A stretch of DNA of 64,000 bases from Thermoplasmata archaeon (GTDB lineage Archaea; Thermoplasmatota; Thermoplasmata; Lutacidiplasmatales; UBA184): positions 38,248 through 102,247 of the forward strand of contig JAKAUN010000005.1 in assembly GCA_021817605.1 (NCBI GenBank). The letters run 5' to 3'. Position numbers and translations under genes: made by a program. The notes beneath the pieces were generated by a model. The model was not told the origin of the DNA. It searched no databases and saw only the letters and a list, made by a program, of their open reading frames with translations. This document shows, in pieces, positions 27,273-37,671 of the stretch (its first letter is position 1; the number at the start of each line of letters is the position of its first letter).

Positions 27273-28282
27273 TCGGTCCGCCGCACGTAGCGGCGGAACT
27301 CCCGCGTCAGGCTCCGGTGCACCCGCACCGGCACGCGCACCTCCTCCGCCCAGGGAGGACCGACGCTTGGCGGCCCGCCGGGGACCACGATCGAGAGGAT
27401 CCCGTCGGGCGCGAGCTCTGCCTGCCAGCGGTCGAGGACCGCCCGGCAGAGAGCCACGGGCTCCTCGCCGCCGAGCCCGGAGGAGCGGCCGTAGGGCGGG
27501 TCGGTGAGGATTGCGTCGAACCCTCCCTCGGGGACCCGGAGGTCGACCGTCCGGGCATCCCCCTGGGCGAGTGCTTCGGCCTCGAGGCCGAGGTAAGCGA
27601 GGTTGGCCAAGGCACCGCGGACCATGCGCGCGTCGCGGTCGATCCCGAAGACCCTCGCGCCGAGAAGCGCCGCCTCGGCGAGCAGCGCGCCGGTCCCCAA
27701 AAACGGGTCGAGGACGGTGGCCCCAGGAACGATCCCCGCGAGGTTCGCCGCCGCCCGGGCGAGACGCGGAGGCAGCGAGACCGGGCGCTGGAAGGGAAGC
27801 CGCGGCATCGTGCGTGCCCCGAAGCTCGGGCGGTCGACGCTCGCGACCTCGACCAGCAGCGTCTCCGCGGTGTCCGGGCCCTCGGCGATCCAGAACCGCC
27901 GGGACGGCTCTTCGAGGTCGATGCTTCCCCCGGCGCCGACGAACGCCCGGCCGGCCTCCCGGACGGCCCGGTCGGCCGACCCCGAAGGGCGGCCTATGCG
28001 TCGGAACGCCGCGCTCCCGCCGTCGCGGCCGGCCCGTACCGCCGCCTGGAGCGCCGGCACCCCCGGCCCCGCGACGGGGAGCAGCACACGACGCGCGAGA
28101 GCCAGGCGGGAGGCGAGGTCGACCAGGACCGACCGCTGCGGCACGGCAACGGCCACGACCCCCTCGAGCGCGGCCGGCTCCCCGACGACGACCCTCCCGC
28201 CGAGAGCCTCCACCGCCGCCGCAAGCTCCGCCGCCGCGAGGCCGGGGGACTCGCCGGACGGCTCGACGTAGCCCAGGATCAT
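27269..28282 (-). CDS. THUMP/TrmG10-like tRNA (guanine-N2) methyltransferase
   Basis: TVLDPFLGTGALLAEAALLGARVFGIDRD...AILTDPPYGRSSG (N6/N2-MTase DPPY); ATG at 28282. Confidence 0.83.
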   Translation of the reverse strand: MILGYVEPSGESPGLAAAELAAAVEALGGRVVVGEPAALEGVVAVAVPQRSVLVDLASRLALARRVLLPVAGPGVPALQAAVRAGRDGGSAAFRRIGRPSGSADRAVREAGRAFVGAGGSIDLEEPSRRFWIAEGPDTAETLLVEVASVDRPSFGARTMPRLPFQRPVSLPPRLARAAANLAGIVPGATVLDPFLGTGALLAEAALLGARVFGIDRDARMVRGALANLAYLGLEAEALAQGDARTVDLRVPEGGFDAILTDPPYGRSSGLGGEEPVALCRAVLDRWQAELAPDGILSIVVPGGPPSVGPPWAEEVRVPVRVHRSLTREFRRYVRRTD

Positions 28283-28758
28283 CGGCTGCCGGTCTCCGCC
28301 TCCCATCGGGACAGCTGGCCGCGGATGCGCGCGGTGTGCGAGCCCTCCCAGTAGAGGTGCCCACAGATCGTGCAGGAGAACACCGCGAGGCCGCGCTCGA
28401 CCAGCCCCTTGGGGAGCCCGGCCTCCCGCCCCGGGTCGGTGCCGGGGAGGTAGGGGGCGAGGGGTCCGTTGCATGCGGAGCAGCGCTCGAAGCTCACGAC
28501 ATGCGGCAGTCCCGGCCAGGCGGCGCGGAGCTCGCGCCACTGTTCGTCGAGCCAGGGACTTCGCACGAGGAGGGCCCTCGGGCTCCGGGCGGCGAGCTGC
28601 CGATCCCGGGTGAGGATGCGGCGGTCCTCCCGTTCCGCCTGCTCGAGGATCTCACGGTCGGAGAGGCCTCGGACCTGGACGACGTCCAGGCCGACAAACC
28701 TCAGGTACCGCGCGAGGCGGGCGAGCATCTCGTCGACCAGCCAGCGGGGCCTCTCCAC
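28279..28758 (-). CDS. Mut7-C RNase (PIN-like + zinc ribbon) protein
   Basis: LVDEMLARLARYLRFVGLDVVQVRGLSDREIL...RILTRDRQLA...CSACNGPL...CTICGHLYWEGSH. Confidence 0.85.
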   Translation of the reverse strand: MERPRWLVDEMLARLARYLRFVGLDVVQVRGLSDREILEQAEREDRRILTRDRQLAARSPRALLVRSPWLDEQWRELRAAWPGLPHVVSFERCSACNGPLAPYLPGTDPGREAGLPKGLVERGLAVFSCTICGHLYWEGSHTARIRGQLSRWEAETGSR

Positions 28759-28801
28759 GCGCGGGGAACGGGCGGGCCCGGCAAAACGGTTCCCCCGTCC
28801 C

Positions 28802-28987
28802 TTACGGACCTTTCGAACCCCTGCACCCCGCGGCGACGGTCGGGGTGATGAACCCGACGCCCGCAGCGACGGCGAACGGGAAGCGAAAGGCGAAGCGGAG
28901 GAGCGGCCGCACGACCACTGCCCGACTGACACCCGGGAGCGCTGCGACGAGCCCGGCGGCGAATCCGGTGCGCACGAGACGGAGCAC
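28802..28987 (-). CDS. small hydrophobic hypothetical protein
   Basis: MLRLVRTGFAAGLVAALPGVSRAVVVRPLLRFAFRFPFAVAAGVGFITPTVAAGCRGSKGP; marginal. Confidence 0.3.
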   Translation of the reverse strand: MLRLVRTGFAAGLVAALPGVSRAVVVRPLLRFAFRFPFAVAAGVGFITPTVAAGCRGSKGP

Positions 28988-29117
28988 GACCGGAACGGGT
29001 CCACAGCCCGCGCTGCCCGCCCCGGTTCGAAGGCTCGCGTGTCGCAGGGAGGCCCCCCGACGGCGAGGATCGTAGGTCGGCGACCGACCCGGAGAGCTCG
29101 GGCTCGGACGGGACCCG

Positions 29118-32100
29118 CTACAGGAAGTCCGAGGCGAGCCCCTTCTTCGGGCCGCCGCGTCGGGCGAGGAGGTAGCCAGCCGCCCCGGCGGCCGCCGCTG
29201 CCCCTCCGATGGTCCCGTAGAGCACGTAGTTGGCGATGTTCCCGGTGAGCCCGAGGAACCCGACCGGCGGAGAGCTCGTCGACGAGAAGCTCACCGCGAT
29301 CCCCTTGTTCTTCCCCGCCACGGTGACCGCCGTCAGGAGCGGGTTCGCCGCGTAGCCGGAGGGGGCTCCGTAGAGGATCGAGTAGGTCCCGTTCGGTAGC
29401 TGGACCGAGGTCGTGGACGTGGTCGAGTTCGTAACGACGCTCGTGATCCCCGAGATGAGGACGATCCAGTTGTCGCCGGCAGGTAGCCCGGTCTCGTTGA
29501 TCGTGAGCTGGTAGGTCACCTGGGTGAAGGCGATCGTGACGGGGGCCGGGGAGCTTCCCGAGAGGACGAACGAGCCGCTGTTCGGGCTCGCCGTGTAGCC
29601 CTTGGCGGCGACCTTCCAGGTGTAGGTCGCGTTCGTGAGCGAGAGCGCGAGCGAGCTCGCGTTCGTGGTGTGCGGGCTGCCGCCGATCGTCACCGTCCAG
29701 GGGCTCCCTGCGATGAGCCCGGTCTCCTCAAAGCTCACCGCGTAGCTCACCGTCGAGAAGACGATGGCGACGGGAGCCGGAGACGCCCCCGCGATCGTGA
29801 ACTCCCCGGCGGAGGGCGTCGCGAGGAAACCGGCCGCCTTCACGACCCAGTTGTACGAGCCGTTCGGGAGGTGGAGCTCGATCGACGCCGAGGTCGAGAG
29901 GCTGGTCACGCCGTTGACGGTCACCGACCAGCCCGTCCCCGCGGGGAGTTTGGTCTGGTTGACCCACGCCACGTAGGTCACCTCGACGAAGGCCAGCGTG
30001 ACCGCGGGCGGGGCGCTACCGTTCACGGTGAGAGATCCGCTCGTTGCGCCCAGTCGGAAGTTGGCGGGGACCCCCACCTGGTAGGAGTAGCTGCCGTTCG
30101 GCTCGTCGAACGTGAGGCTCGCGCCGGTCGTCGTGACGGTCGACAAGCCCGAGGCCATCGATCCCAGGGTGACGCTCCAGTTCTGACCGGAGAGGCCGGT
30201 CGCATCGAACGTCACCTCGTAGAGGTTCACCGTGAAGGAGATCGTGAGGGCGACCGCGCCCGAGCTCACCTGGAAGCTGCCCGCCTTCGGCGCTCCGGTG
30301 AAGCCCGTGGCCGCGTCCGAGTAGCTGAACGAGCCGGCCGGCTCGGTGAAGTTGAGCGTGCGGGTCGTGCCGGTTTCGCGGAGCCCGTCGACCGTGACGT
30401 TCCAGGCGGTCCCTGGGGGAAGACCCACTTCCGTGAAGGAGACCGTGTAGAGGGGCTGGGTCACCAAGAACGTCGCGTTCGCCTGGTCGCCCGCAGGGTC
30501 CTTGGCGGTGAACGTCGAGGGGCCGGGGGTCACCGACGGGATGGGGAAGACGCAACTGAACGCGCCGGAGCGGTTGGTCGTCGGCGTGCAGACGGGGTTC
30601 GTGCTGTCCGACCAGCTGACCGTCACCGACGTGGAGCCAGGGAAGCCGGAGCCGACGAGGGTCACGTTCGTCCCCTCGGGGCCGGAGGTCGGCGAAACGA
30701 GGAGGGCCGGCACGACCGTGAAGGTCGTGGTGGCGACATCTCCGAGGGAGTCACGGACCGTGAACAGATACGACCCGATCGTGGCCGAGGTGAGGTTGAA
30801 GCTGCAGCGGAAGGCTCCTGTGGGGTCGGTGAGCCCGGTGCAGACGGTCCCGTCTTTCCAGCTGAGGGTGAACGTGCTCGTGGGTCCGAACCCCCCTCCC
30901 GTGAAGGTGAGCGGGGTGCCGATCGGGCCGCTGCTCGGGCTGACCGACAGGAAGGTCACGACGAACAGGGCGGCTGCCGTACCCCCCTTGGGGTCCGTCG
31001 CCGTGAAGAGATGGGGGCCACCCGAGGTTCCGAGGGGGATCGTGAAGGTGCAGATGAAGTTGCCCTGGGCGTCCGTGGTGCTGGAGCAGGCGCTGCCAAA
31101 CTGCCAGCTCACGGTGACGAGGGTGCTCGGCGCAAATCCGACCCCCGAGAACGTCGTATCGGTCCCGGCAGCGCCGAAGTCCGGCTTCGCGGAAAGTGCC
31201 GAGATGACCTGGAAGGGCGCCGAGGCATGATTCCCCGCGCCGTCGACGGCCGTGAAGTTCACGCTCCCTCCGGCCAGACCGACGGGCACGGCGAACGTGC
31301 AGGCAAAGGAGCCCGAAACGTTCGTCACGCCGCTGCATTCGCTCGCTACGGACCAGACGACCTGGATGGGGACCTGGCTCGCGAAGCCGGTCGCATGGAA
31401 GCTCAGGGTCGTGCCGACGCGTCCCGAGAGCGGGGCGAGAGTGAGCTTCGGCGTCACCCGGAACGTCCCGCTCGCAACGGGGGGACCACCTTCCGAGGCG
31501 ACGTAGACATGCCCACCCGCGGAGCTCGCCGGGACGATCATGCTGCACCGGAAGTCACCGGTCGCGCTGGTGGTGGTGCTGCAGACGGTGGCAGTCGAGC
31601 CGTTCACGGCCACGCCGATCCCGGCTTGGAAGCCACTACCGGTGAACGTGACCGGCGTTCCCACCGGTCCTGAGGCCGGCGAGGGCACGAGCGCGGGCAT
31701 CACGGCAAACGTCGCGTTGGCGGAATTGCCCGCGGCGTCCGTCGCGACCAGCAGGTGGCTCCCTTCGACGGTGTCGGGGACCTTGAAGGGACAGTCAAAC
31801 GCCCCGTGGGATCCTGTGGTCGTGGTGGCAGTGCAGAGCGTCGTCCCGTCCCAAGTGACCGTGAGGTCGGCCGAGGGGGCAAAGCCGGTCCCGGTGAGGT
31901 CGACCGACGCACCAACAGCCGCCTCGGTGACATTGAGCGTGAGCAGAGGGAGGAAACGGAAGACCGCGGTGGCAGTGAGCTTCGCAACCGTCGCCGTGAA
32001 CGTATAGTTGCCCGGGGATGGCGCGGGCAGTGGCCCCTTCGGCGTGCACGAGAACGTCCCGCTCGAGCTGGTCGTGTTGCTGCACGCCAGCCCACCCGTC

Positions 32101-35100
32101 CAGTTCACCTTGAGAGTTGTGTTCGCGGCGAACCCGCCCCCGAAGAACGTCACGGTCGTGTTCGACGGTCCGCTGCTCGGTGTGACGGTCAGGAACGTCA
32201 CGTCGAACGTCACCGAAGCACTGTCGCCCACGCCGTCGGAGGCGGTGAAGGCGTAGACCCCTCCCGCGGTTGTCGCGGGAATCTTGCCGGTGCAGCTGAA
32301 GCTCCCGGCGGAGGAAGAGGTATTGTAGCAGAAGGTGCCGGGGGCCCAGAGGACCGAGACGTTGGCCGACGGCGCGAAGCCGTTGCCCGTGAACGTCACC
32401 CTCGTCCCCGGAGGGCCACCGGAGGGGGTCACTCCGAGCCCGGCTGAGGCGGAGGTGAGCACGGTGAAGTCCGCCTCGGCCGAGTCGCCCGCCGGGTCCC
32501 GCGCCTGGAAGCTGTGCGCGCCGGCGGTCGCCGGAGGCATGACCACCGAGCACGCGAAGGACCCGAGGAGGCTGGTCGTCGTCGCACAGATCGATCCGCC
32601 GCTCCAGGTGACGGTGACCGTCGAGCCCCCGGCGAAACCCGAGCCGGTGATCGTGAAGTTCGAGCCCACCTCACCGCTGAGCGGGAATATGGAGAGCCCC
32701 GGCAGGACCGCGACCAACGCGCCGGCCGCGTCGCCGGCAGTATCGGTGGCCAGGAGACGGTGGATACCCGCGGTGCCCGAGGGCACGGTCACGTAGCAGG
32801 TGAACCCTCCGTAGGTCGAGACCTTCCCGCTGCAGAGAGCGGCCTGCGCCCAGGTCACGCTGTAGCTCGCCGCGGCAGCAAACCCGGTCCCGGTGAGGAC
32901 GAGCGGACTCCCCACCCCTGCCGAGGCCGTGCTGAGCGAAAGGTGCGGCATGACCGTGAAGGTCACGCTGCTGGTGATGTTCTCCCACTTGGTCGTGTTG
33001 CCCTGCTTGAACTTGCGGGCCTCGGACCCGAGGAAGGTGAGGTGGCCGGCCGGAGTGGGAGGGAGGGCCATGCCGCAGGAGAAGTCCCCTAGGGAATCCG
33101 AGGTCGCGCTGCAGCCGAACCCCCGGGACCACGTCACGTTGACGAGCGCGTTCGTGCCGAAGCCGGTCCCCGTGAAGGTGAGGATGCTGCCCACCGGACC
33201 GGCCGTGGGCGTCATCGTGAGCCGCGCCAGGACCTGGAAGCTCGCCGACGCCCGATCCCCCCCGCCGTCGAGGGCGCTGAAGCCGAGACGGCTCAGGTTG
33301 CCGTTCTCGGAAGGGGGAATGGCGTACGTGCAGTTGAACGTCCCGCCGAGGTCGGTGGTCCCGGAGCAGACGTTCCCTGCCACCGTCCCGAATGAGTAGG
33401 TGAAGCTGATCGAGGACGACGCGGCAAAGCCGGTGGCGCTCAGCTCGATCGTCGTGCTCACCGTGCCGAGGACTACCGGCAGAATCGTGAGCGCCGGGTT
33501 GACCCTGAGGGCCGACTCGGCGTAATTGGAGTTCCCGTCGATCGCCACGACGTTGTAGATCCCGACGGGGGTTGGGGGCAGGGCTACCGCACAGACGAAC
33601 ACGCCCGTGGTGCTCGTTGTCGTCTGACACGACGCCGAAGTCCCCCAGGTCACCTTCACGCTCGAGAGGGGCGCGAAGCCGTTTCCCGAGAACGTGACCG
33701 GCGAGCCGACGGTGCCTCCCGCAGAGGCTGACGGACTTACCGTTAGTTGCGGGACGACAAGGACGCTCGTGGAAGCCGTCACGGTCGTTCCTCCGCTCGT
33801 CACCGAGGCGACAACGAGGAGCGCACCGGCGTGTCGCCCCGAGACCGGGACAGGACAGGAAAAACCGCCGGTCGAGCCGGTGTTGTTGCCCGCGCATGTG
33901 AGTATGTTCCCGCCTACGGTGAGGACCAGCGGGGCGTCGGGGGCAAAGCCACCTCCTACCACGTTGATCGACATCCCGTTCGTCACGGCACTGGGGGTCG
34001 CCTCAAGGTAGGTGACGGTGAACGTGGCCTGCGCGGCGTGGGAGAGCGCGTCCGTCCCGGTGAAGAGATAGGACCCCCCAAGCGTCGTCGCGCTGATCGT
34101 GAAACTGCAGCGGAACCAGCCTGAGGCGTTCGTAAACTGGGCGCACGCCGTGCCGTTCGCCCAGGTCACCGTCACCCGGGAGTCCGCAGCGTAGCCGACA
34201 CCCGTGAAATGCACCGTGGTGCCGGGGGGACCGCCGATCGGCTGGGCCGTGAGGCTCGGGACGACGGTGAGGTTCTCGACCGCCGATCGACCCGCCGCGT
34301 CCTCGGCCCGGAACGAGTAGGAGCCGGCGGGCAGCAGCGGCGTCGTGAAGGAGAACGGCCCGAGCTGGCCGTTCGGTGTGGTGTTCCCGCTGGCCACGGT
34401 GCCGCGTAGCCAATGGACCGAGTACGCGGCATTCGGAGTGAACCCTCCGCCCTCGAAGTGCTCGGTCCCGTTGACCGTCGTCGTCAGCGGGGTCGCGTTG
34501 AGGTACGTCACCACGAAGGGGAACGGCGTCGCCCCGCTGGCGCCGGTCGTCGCAAAGAACGTGTAGTTTCCTCCGGGAACGGCGGAGGGGATGTGGTAGC
34601 TGCAGGAGAAGTTCCCGTTCGCCGTGCTCACCGTCGAGCATGCCGACGGAACGGACCAAGTGACGGCGACGGACGACGAGGCCGGAAAGCCGGTACCGCT
34701 GAAAGCGATCGTCGAGCCAGCGGGCCCATATCCCGGGCCGGTCGGGGAATAGCGCGGGGAGATGAGGAAGGTGGGGAGGACCTTGAACGGCGCAGAGGCG
34801 GTCACCTTGCTCGCGTCCGTTGCCGTAAGGTTGTGCGTGCCGTAGGGCGAGGGAGGGAGGGGGAAGCCGCAGGTAAAGCTCCCGAGATCGTTGGTGCCGA
34901 GGGTCGTGTCCGAGCAGACCACCGACCCGAGCCAGGTCACGGACACCGGAACCGGCAACGCGCCGCTCTGGGAGCCGCTTGCGGTGAAACCGTTCCCGGA
35001 GACGAGCACGACCGTTCCCACCGTTCCGGAGGTCGGGAGGTCGGCGAGGCTCGCCAAGACCGTGAAGCTGGTCACGGCCGTGTGACCCGGCGCATCCTTG

Positions 35101-35573
35101 CCGGTAAAGAAGTAGCTGCCTCCGCCGGTCGGAGGGATCGTGTACTTGCAGCTGAACGTGCCGGTGCTGCTCGTCTTCCCCGAGCAGGCCGTGAGCAGGC
35201 TGCCGGCGCTGTCGGTCCAAGTGATCGCGAACGTCGATCCGTGGGCGAATCCCGAGGCGCTGAACGCGACCGTCGTCCCGACCGGTCCCGAGACCGGGTT
35301 GGCCGAAAGCGTCCGGACCACTGCCAAGGGGAGCATCCCGGCCGAGGAGCCGGCGGAACTCGAGGAGGAAGCCGCGGATCCCCCCGGCCCTGCGATCCCG
35401 AGATAGGCCGTGCTTGCTGCGAGAGAAGGCGCGATCAGCGACGACAGGGTGACCAGGAGGACCAACAGGCTGACGACCCTCCGGGACGAGCCTCCCGCCC
35501 AGTGGCCAGCCCCCCGGCGTGGCCCCTCCACCGGACCCCCCGGCGCCACCCCCTGCCTCAAGACTGGGCGCAT
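29118..35573 (-). CDS. giant secreted/surface protein: about 19 Ig-like (IPT/TIG-like) repeats, about 5 beta repeats, C-terminal TM anchor
   Basis: Signal segment VVSLLVLLVTLSSLIAPSLAAS; repeated GPVGTxVTFTGxGFAPxxxVxVTWxxGxxC...GxFSCxFxIPP; C-terminal VLYGTIGGAAAAAGAAGYLLARRGG. Track start 35606, alternative ATG 35573. Confidence 0.88.
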   Translation of the reverse strand: MRPVLRQGVAPGGPVEGPRRGAGHWAGGSSRRVVSLLVLLVTLSSLIAPSLAASTAYLGIAGPGGSAASSSSSAGSSAGMLPLAVVRTLSANPVSGPVGTTVAFSASGFAHGSTFAITWTDSAGSLLTACSGKTSSTGTFSCKYTIPPTGGGSYFFTGKDAPGHTAVTSFTVLASLADLPTSGTVGTVVLVSGNGFTASGSQSGALPVPVSVTWLGSVVCSDTTLGTNDLGSFTCGFPLPPSPYGTHNLTATDASKVTASAPFKVLPTFLISPRYSPTGPGYGPAGSTIAFSGTGFPASSSVAVTWSVPSACSTVSTANGNFSCSYHIPSAVPGGNYTFFATTGASGATPFPFVVTYLNATPLTTTVNGTEHFEGGGFTPNAAYSVHWLRGTVASGNTTPNGQLGPFSFTTPLLPAGSYSFRAEDAAGRSAVENLTVVPSLTAQPIGGPPGTTVHFTGVGYAADSRVTVTWANGTACAQFTNASGWFRCSFTISATTLGGSYLFTGTDALSHAAQATFTVTYLEATPSAVTNGMSINVVGGGFAPDAPLVLTVGGNILTCAGNNTGSTGGFSCPVPVSGRHAGALLVVASVTSGGTTVTASTSVLVVPQLTVSPSASAGGTVGSPVTFSGNGFAPLSSVKVTWGTSASCQTTTSTTGVFVCAVALPPTPVGIYNVVAIDGNSNYAESALRVNPALTILPVVLGTVSTTIELSATGFAASSSISFTYSFGTVAGNVCSGTTDLGGTFNCTYAIPPSENGNLSRLGFSALDGGGDRASASFQVLARLTMTPTAGPVGSILTFTGTGFGTNALVNVTWSRGFGCSATSDSLGDFSCGMALPPTPAGHLTFLGSEARKFKQGNTTKWENITSSVTFTVMPHLSLSTASAGVGSPLVLTGTGFAAAASYSVTWAQAALCSGKVSTYGGFTCYVTVPSGTAGIHRLLATDTAGDAAGALVAVLPGLSIFPLSGEVGSNFTITGSGFAGGSTVTVTWSGGSICATTTSLLGSFACSVVMPPATAGAHSFQARDPAGDSAEADFTVLTSASAGLGVTPSGGPPGTRVTFTGNGFAPSANVSVLWAPGTFCYNTSSSAGSFSCTGKIPATTAGGVYAFTASDGVGDSASVTFDVTFLTVTPSSGPSNTTVTFFGGGFAANTTLKVNWTGGLACSNTTSSSGTFSCTPKGPLPAPSPGNYTFTATVAKLTATAVFRFLPLLTLNVTEAAVGASVDLTGTGFAPSADLTVTWDGTTLCTATTTTGSHGAFDCPFKVPDTVEGSHLLVATDAAGNSANATFAVMPALVPSPASGPVGTPVTFTGSGFQAGIGVAVNGSTATVCSTTTSATGDFRCSMIVPASSAGGHVYVASEGGPPVASGTFRVTPKLTLAPLSGRVGTTLSFHATGFASQVPIQVVWSVASECSGVTNVSGSFACTFAVPVGLAGGSVNFTAVDGAGNHASAPFQVISALSAKPDFGAAGTDTTFSGVGFAPSTLVTVSWQFGSACSSTTDAQGNFICTFTIPLGTSGGPHLFTATDPKGGTAAALFVVTFLSVSPSSGPIGTPLTFTGGGFGPTSTFTLSWKDGTVCTGLTDPTGAFRCSFNLTSATIGSYLFTVRDSLGDVATTTFTVVPALLVSPTSGPEGTNVTLVGSGFPGSTSVTVSWSDSTNPVCTPTTNRSGAFSCVFPIPSVTPGPSTFTAKDPAGDQANATFLVTQPLYTVSFTEVGLPPGTAWNVTVDGLRETGTTRTLNFTEPAGSFSYSDAATGFTGAPKAGSFQVSSGAVALTISFTVNLYEVTFDATGLSGQNWSVTLGSMASGLSTVTTTGASLTFDEPNGSYSYQVGVPANFRLGATSGSLTVNGSAPPAVTLAFVEVTYVAWVNQTKLPAGTGWSVTVNGVTSLSTSASIELHLPNGSYNWVVKAAGFLATPSAGEFTIAGASPAPVAIVFSTVSYAVSFEETGLIAGSPWTVTIGGSPHTTNASSLALSLTNATYTWKVAAKGYTASPNSGSFVLSGSSPAPVTIAFTQVTYQLTINETGLPAGDNWIVLISGITSVVTNSTTSTTSVQLPNGTYSILYGAPSGYAANPLLTAVTVAGKNKGIAVSFSSTSSPPVGFLGLTGNIANYVLYGTIGGAAAAAGAAGYLLARRGGPKKGLASDFL
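29520..35370 (-). repeat. tandem protein-coding repeats of about 80-95 aa, N-terminal Ig-like type then C-terminal GLPxGTxWxVTxxG type
   Basis: Manual alignment of the 2162-aa translation: about 19 N-terminal units and about 5 C-terminal units; boundaries approximate. Confidence 0.75.
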
Positions 35574-35675
35574 AGATGGGCACCCTCTATGAAGGTGTCG
35601 GAACACGCTCCCGTGTCGCAGGGCCGGGGGAGTGGGCTCCGAACGAGGCGAAGGCGAGGCGCCTCGCGGAGCGGT

Positions 35676-36104
35676 CTACTCGCTCAGAGACCGGTTCGCC
35701 GTCCGGAGCCGCTGGGCCATCTCTTGGAGGATCCCCTGGAGGACCTCGGGCTCGGACTTTGCGAACCCCCAGAACTCCCAGCGGGAGAGAACCGCACATT
35801 CGGTGGGGACGGTCGCGACGACGTCCGCGGAGCGGGGGTGCTCGTCGAGCAGCGTCATCTCTCCAAAGAACTGGCCCGGAGCGAGGCTCGCGAGGATCCG
35901 GGCGCCTTGCCGCACCTCGGCGGCGCCGCTAAGGATGACGTAGAAGGCGATCCCGGGCTCCCCCTGCTTCACGATGTTGGTCTTCGGAGGGTAGGAGATC
36001 ACCTTGGTCGACTTGGCCAGCCCCTTGAGCTGCCGCTCGCTCAGGGTGGAGAAGATCGGGGCGCGGCCGATCATGGCGGCGATGTCAACCGGGCTACGCG
36101 ACAC
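35676..36104 (-). CDS. cyclic nucleotide-binding (CRP/cNMP) domain protein without obvious HTH
   Basis: MSRSPVDIAAMIGRAPIFSTLSERQLKGLAKSTKVISYPPKTNIVKQGEPGIAFYVILSGAAEV...GQFFGEMTLLDEHPRSADVVA; GTG at 36104. Confidence 0.85.
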   Translation of the reverse strand: MSRSPVDIAAMIGRAPIFSTLSERQLKGLAKSTKVISYPPKTNIVKQGEPGIAFYVILSGAAEVRQGARILASLAPGQFFGEMTLLDEHPRSADVVATVPTECAVLSRWEFWGFAKSEPEVLQGILQEMAQRLRTANRSLSE

Positions 36105-36252
36105 TGGGGCGGACACGCGAGCCGCATCCCTCGTCCAAGATAAAGAGCTACCGGCGGGACCGAGGGGGGACGAGGGAGTCCGCCGAACACGGGGGTCCCG
36201 CCGACCCCGCCGGCAGCTGCCTGTGGCCCGGCGCGGCGGCGCCCCGCGCGCC

Positions 36253-37671
36253 TTAGTCCGGAAGTCGGCGAGAGCCGGCGCTCGCGGCGCTTCCCCCGAG
36301 CTCGGCGATCGCCTCACGCACCGAGCGGATTCCTTCGTCGGCAAGCGCCCGCGCTCGAGCGGGCTCGGCCGCCTCGGCGAAGACACGGAAGATCGGCTCG
36401 GTCCCCGACGGCCGCAGGAGAACCCAACCCCCGTCCCGGTAGACCTTGAGACCGTCGATCGTGACCAGGCGCTCGGCGCGCGAGCCGAGGGTGGCGACAA
36501 GGCGCTCGAGCACCGGGGCATGGAGCTCTCCCGGGCACGGTACGCTCTCTTTCACCATCGCGTAGCGCGGCACCCCCTCCACGAGCTCTCCGAGCGACCT
36601 ACCGGTCCGAGCCATGAGGTCGAGGACTCCCAGGAGGGTCATGGCGCCGTCCCGGGCGAGCTGGAACGAGGGGAGGATGAGGCCTCCGTTCTCCTCTCCT
36701 CCGAACACCGCGCCGGTGCGCTGCATCTCGCGGGTGACCGCCGGCGAGCCGACGCGCGTGTAGACCACGCTCCCTCCGAGCGGGCGGACGGCGTCCTCGA
36801 GCGCCTGGGAACCGGTGACCGGCGTGACGACCACCCCGCCACCCCGTCGCTCGACCGCGTCACGCGCGAGGAGGGTGAGTATCTGCTCTCCCGGGACGTA
36901 GGTGCCGTGGGAATCGACGAACGCGGCGCGGTCGGCGTCCCCGTCGTGCGCCACGCCGAGGTCGGCGCCGACCGAAGGAACGAGGCGGCAAAGCTCGGAG
37001 ACGTTCCTCTCCGTGGGCTCGCTCGGACGCCCCGGGAACGTTCCGTCCAGGTGGCCGTTGAGCGAGACGGTGCGGCATCCGAGCCGGTGCAGGAGAATCG
37101 GGCTGGTCACGACCGACGCGCCGTTGCCGCAGTCGAGCACCACGGTGAGCTTGCGGCCGGCGACACGGTCGCGGTCGACGCGAGCTAGCAGGCCGTCCAG
37201 GTACCGGTCCCGGGCCAGGGTATCCGGGATGATCTCCCCCACGTCGGCGTAGCGGACGGTCGTGCCGAGATCCCCCGCAACGGCCTGCTCGATGGCGAGC
37301 TCCACGTCGCGGGTCACCTCGAGCCCGTCGGCAGCGATGCACTTCACCCCGTTGAACTCGGGAGGGTTGTGCGAGGCCGTGAGGATGACGCCGAGGGCTG
37401 CCGAGAGACGGGGAACGTTGTACTGGATGGCCGGGGTCGGCAGCAGCCCGACCTCGAGGACGGTGTGCCCTGCGAGGGAGAGCGTTCCGCTCATGAGGCG
37501 CGCGAGCGCCGGGCTCGAGGTCCGGCCGTCCCAGCCGACCACTACCCGCGACCGGGGCGGAAGGACGCCTCCGATAGCCCGACCTACTCGGACGACGAAC
37601 GGCGCGGTCAGCTTCTCGCCGACGATCTCGCGAATACCGTTCGTTCCGAAGAGGCGGGGGGAAGCAGGCAT
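36253..37671 (-). CDS. glmM: phosphoglucosamine mutase / phosphohexomutase
   Basis: FGTNGIREIVGEKLTAPFVVRVGRAIGG...GVILTASHNPPEFNGVK...GVAHDGDADRAAFVD...RPSGTEPIFRVFAE. Confidence 0.9.
   Translation of the reverse strand: MPASPRLFGTNGIREIVGEKLTAPFVVRVGRAIGGVLPPRSRVVVGWDGRTSSPALARLMSGTLSLAGHTVLEVGLLPTPAIQYNVPRLSAALGVILTASHNPPEFNGVKCIAADGLEVTRDVELAIEQAVAGDLGTTVRYADVGEIIPDTLARDRYLDGLLARVDRDRVAGRKLTVVLDCGNGASVVTSPILLHRLGCRTVSLNGHLDGTFPGRPSEPTERNVSELCRLVPSVGADLGVAHDGDADRAAFVDSHGTYVPGEQILTLLARDAVERRGGGVVVTPVTGSQALEDAVRPLGGSVVYTRVGSPAVTREMQRTGAVFGGEENGGLILPSFQLARDGAMTLLGVLDLMARTGRSLGELVEGVPRYAMVKESVPCPGELHAPVLERLVATLGSRAERLVTIDGLKVYRDGGWVLLRPSGTEPIFRVFAEAAEPARARALADEGIRSVREAIAELGGSAASAGSRRLPD

Noticed and set aside
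25884-28364. 826-aa minus-strand ORF
   Set aside because: Spans the S2P gene antisense and the methyltransferase gene out of frame; composition is artefactual.
28806-28825. Minus-strand ggggttcgaaag, T-loop-like
   Set aside because: Flanks do not form a T-stem and no other tRNA arms are present.
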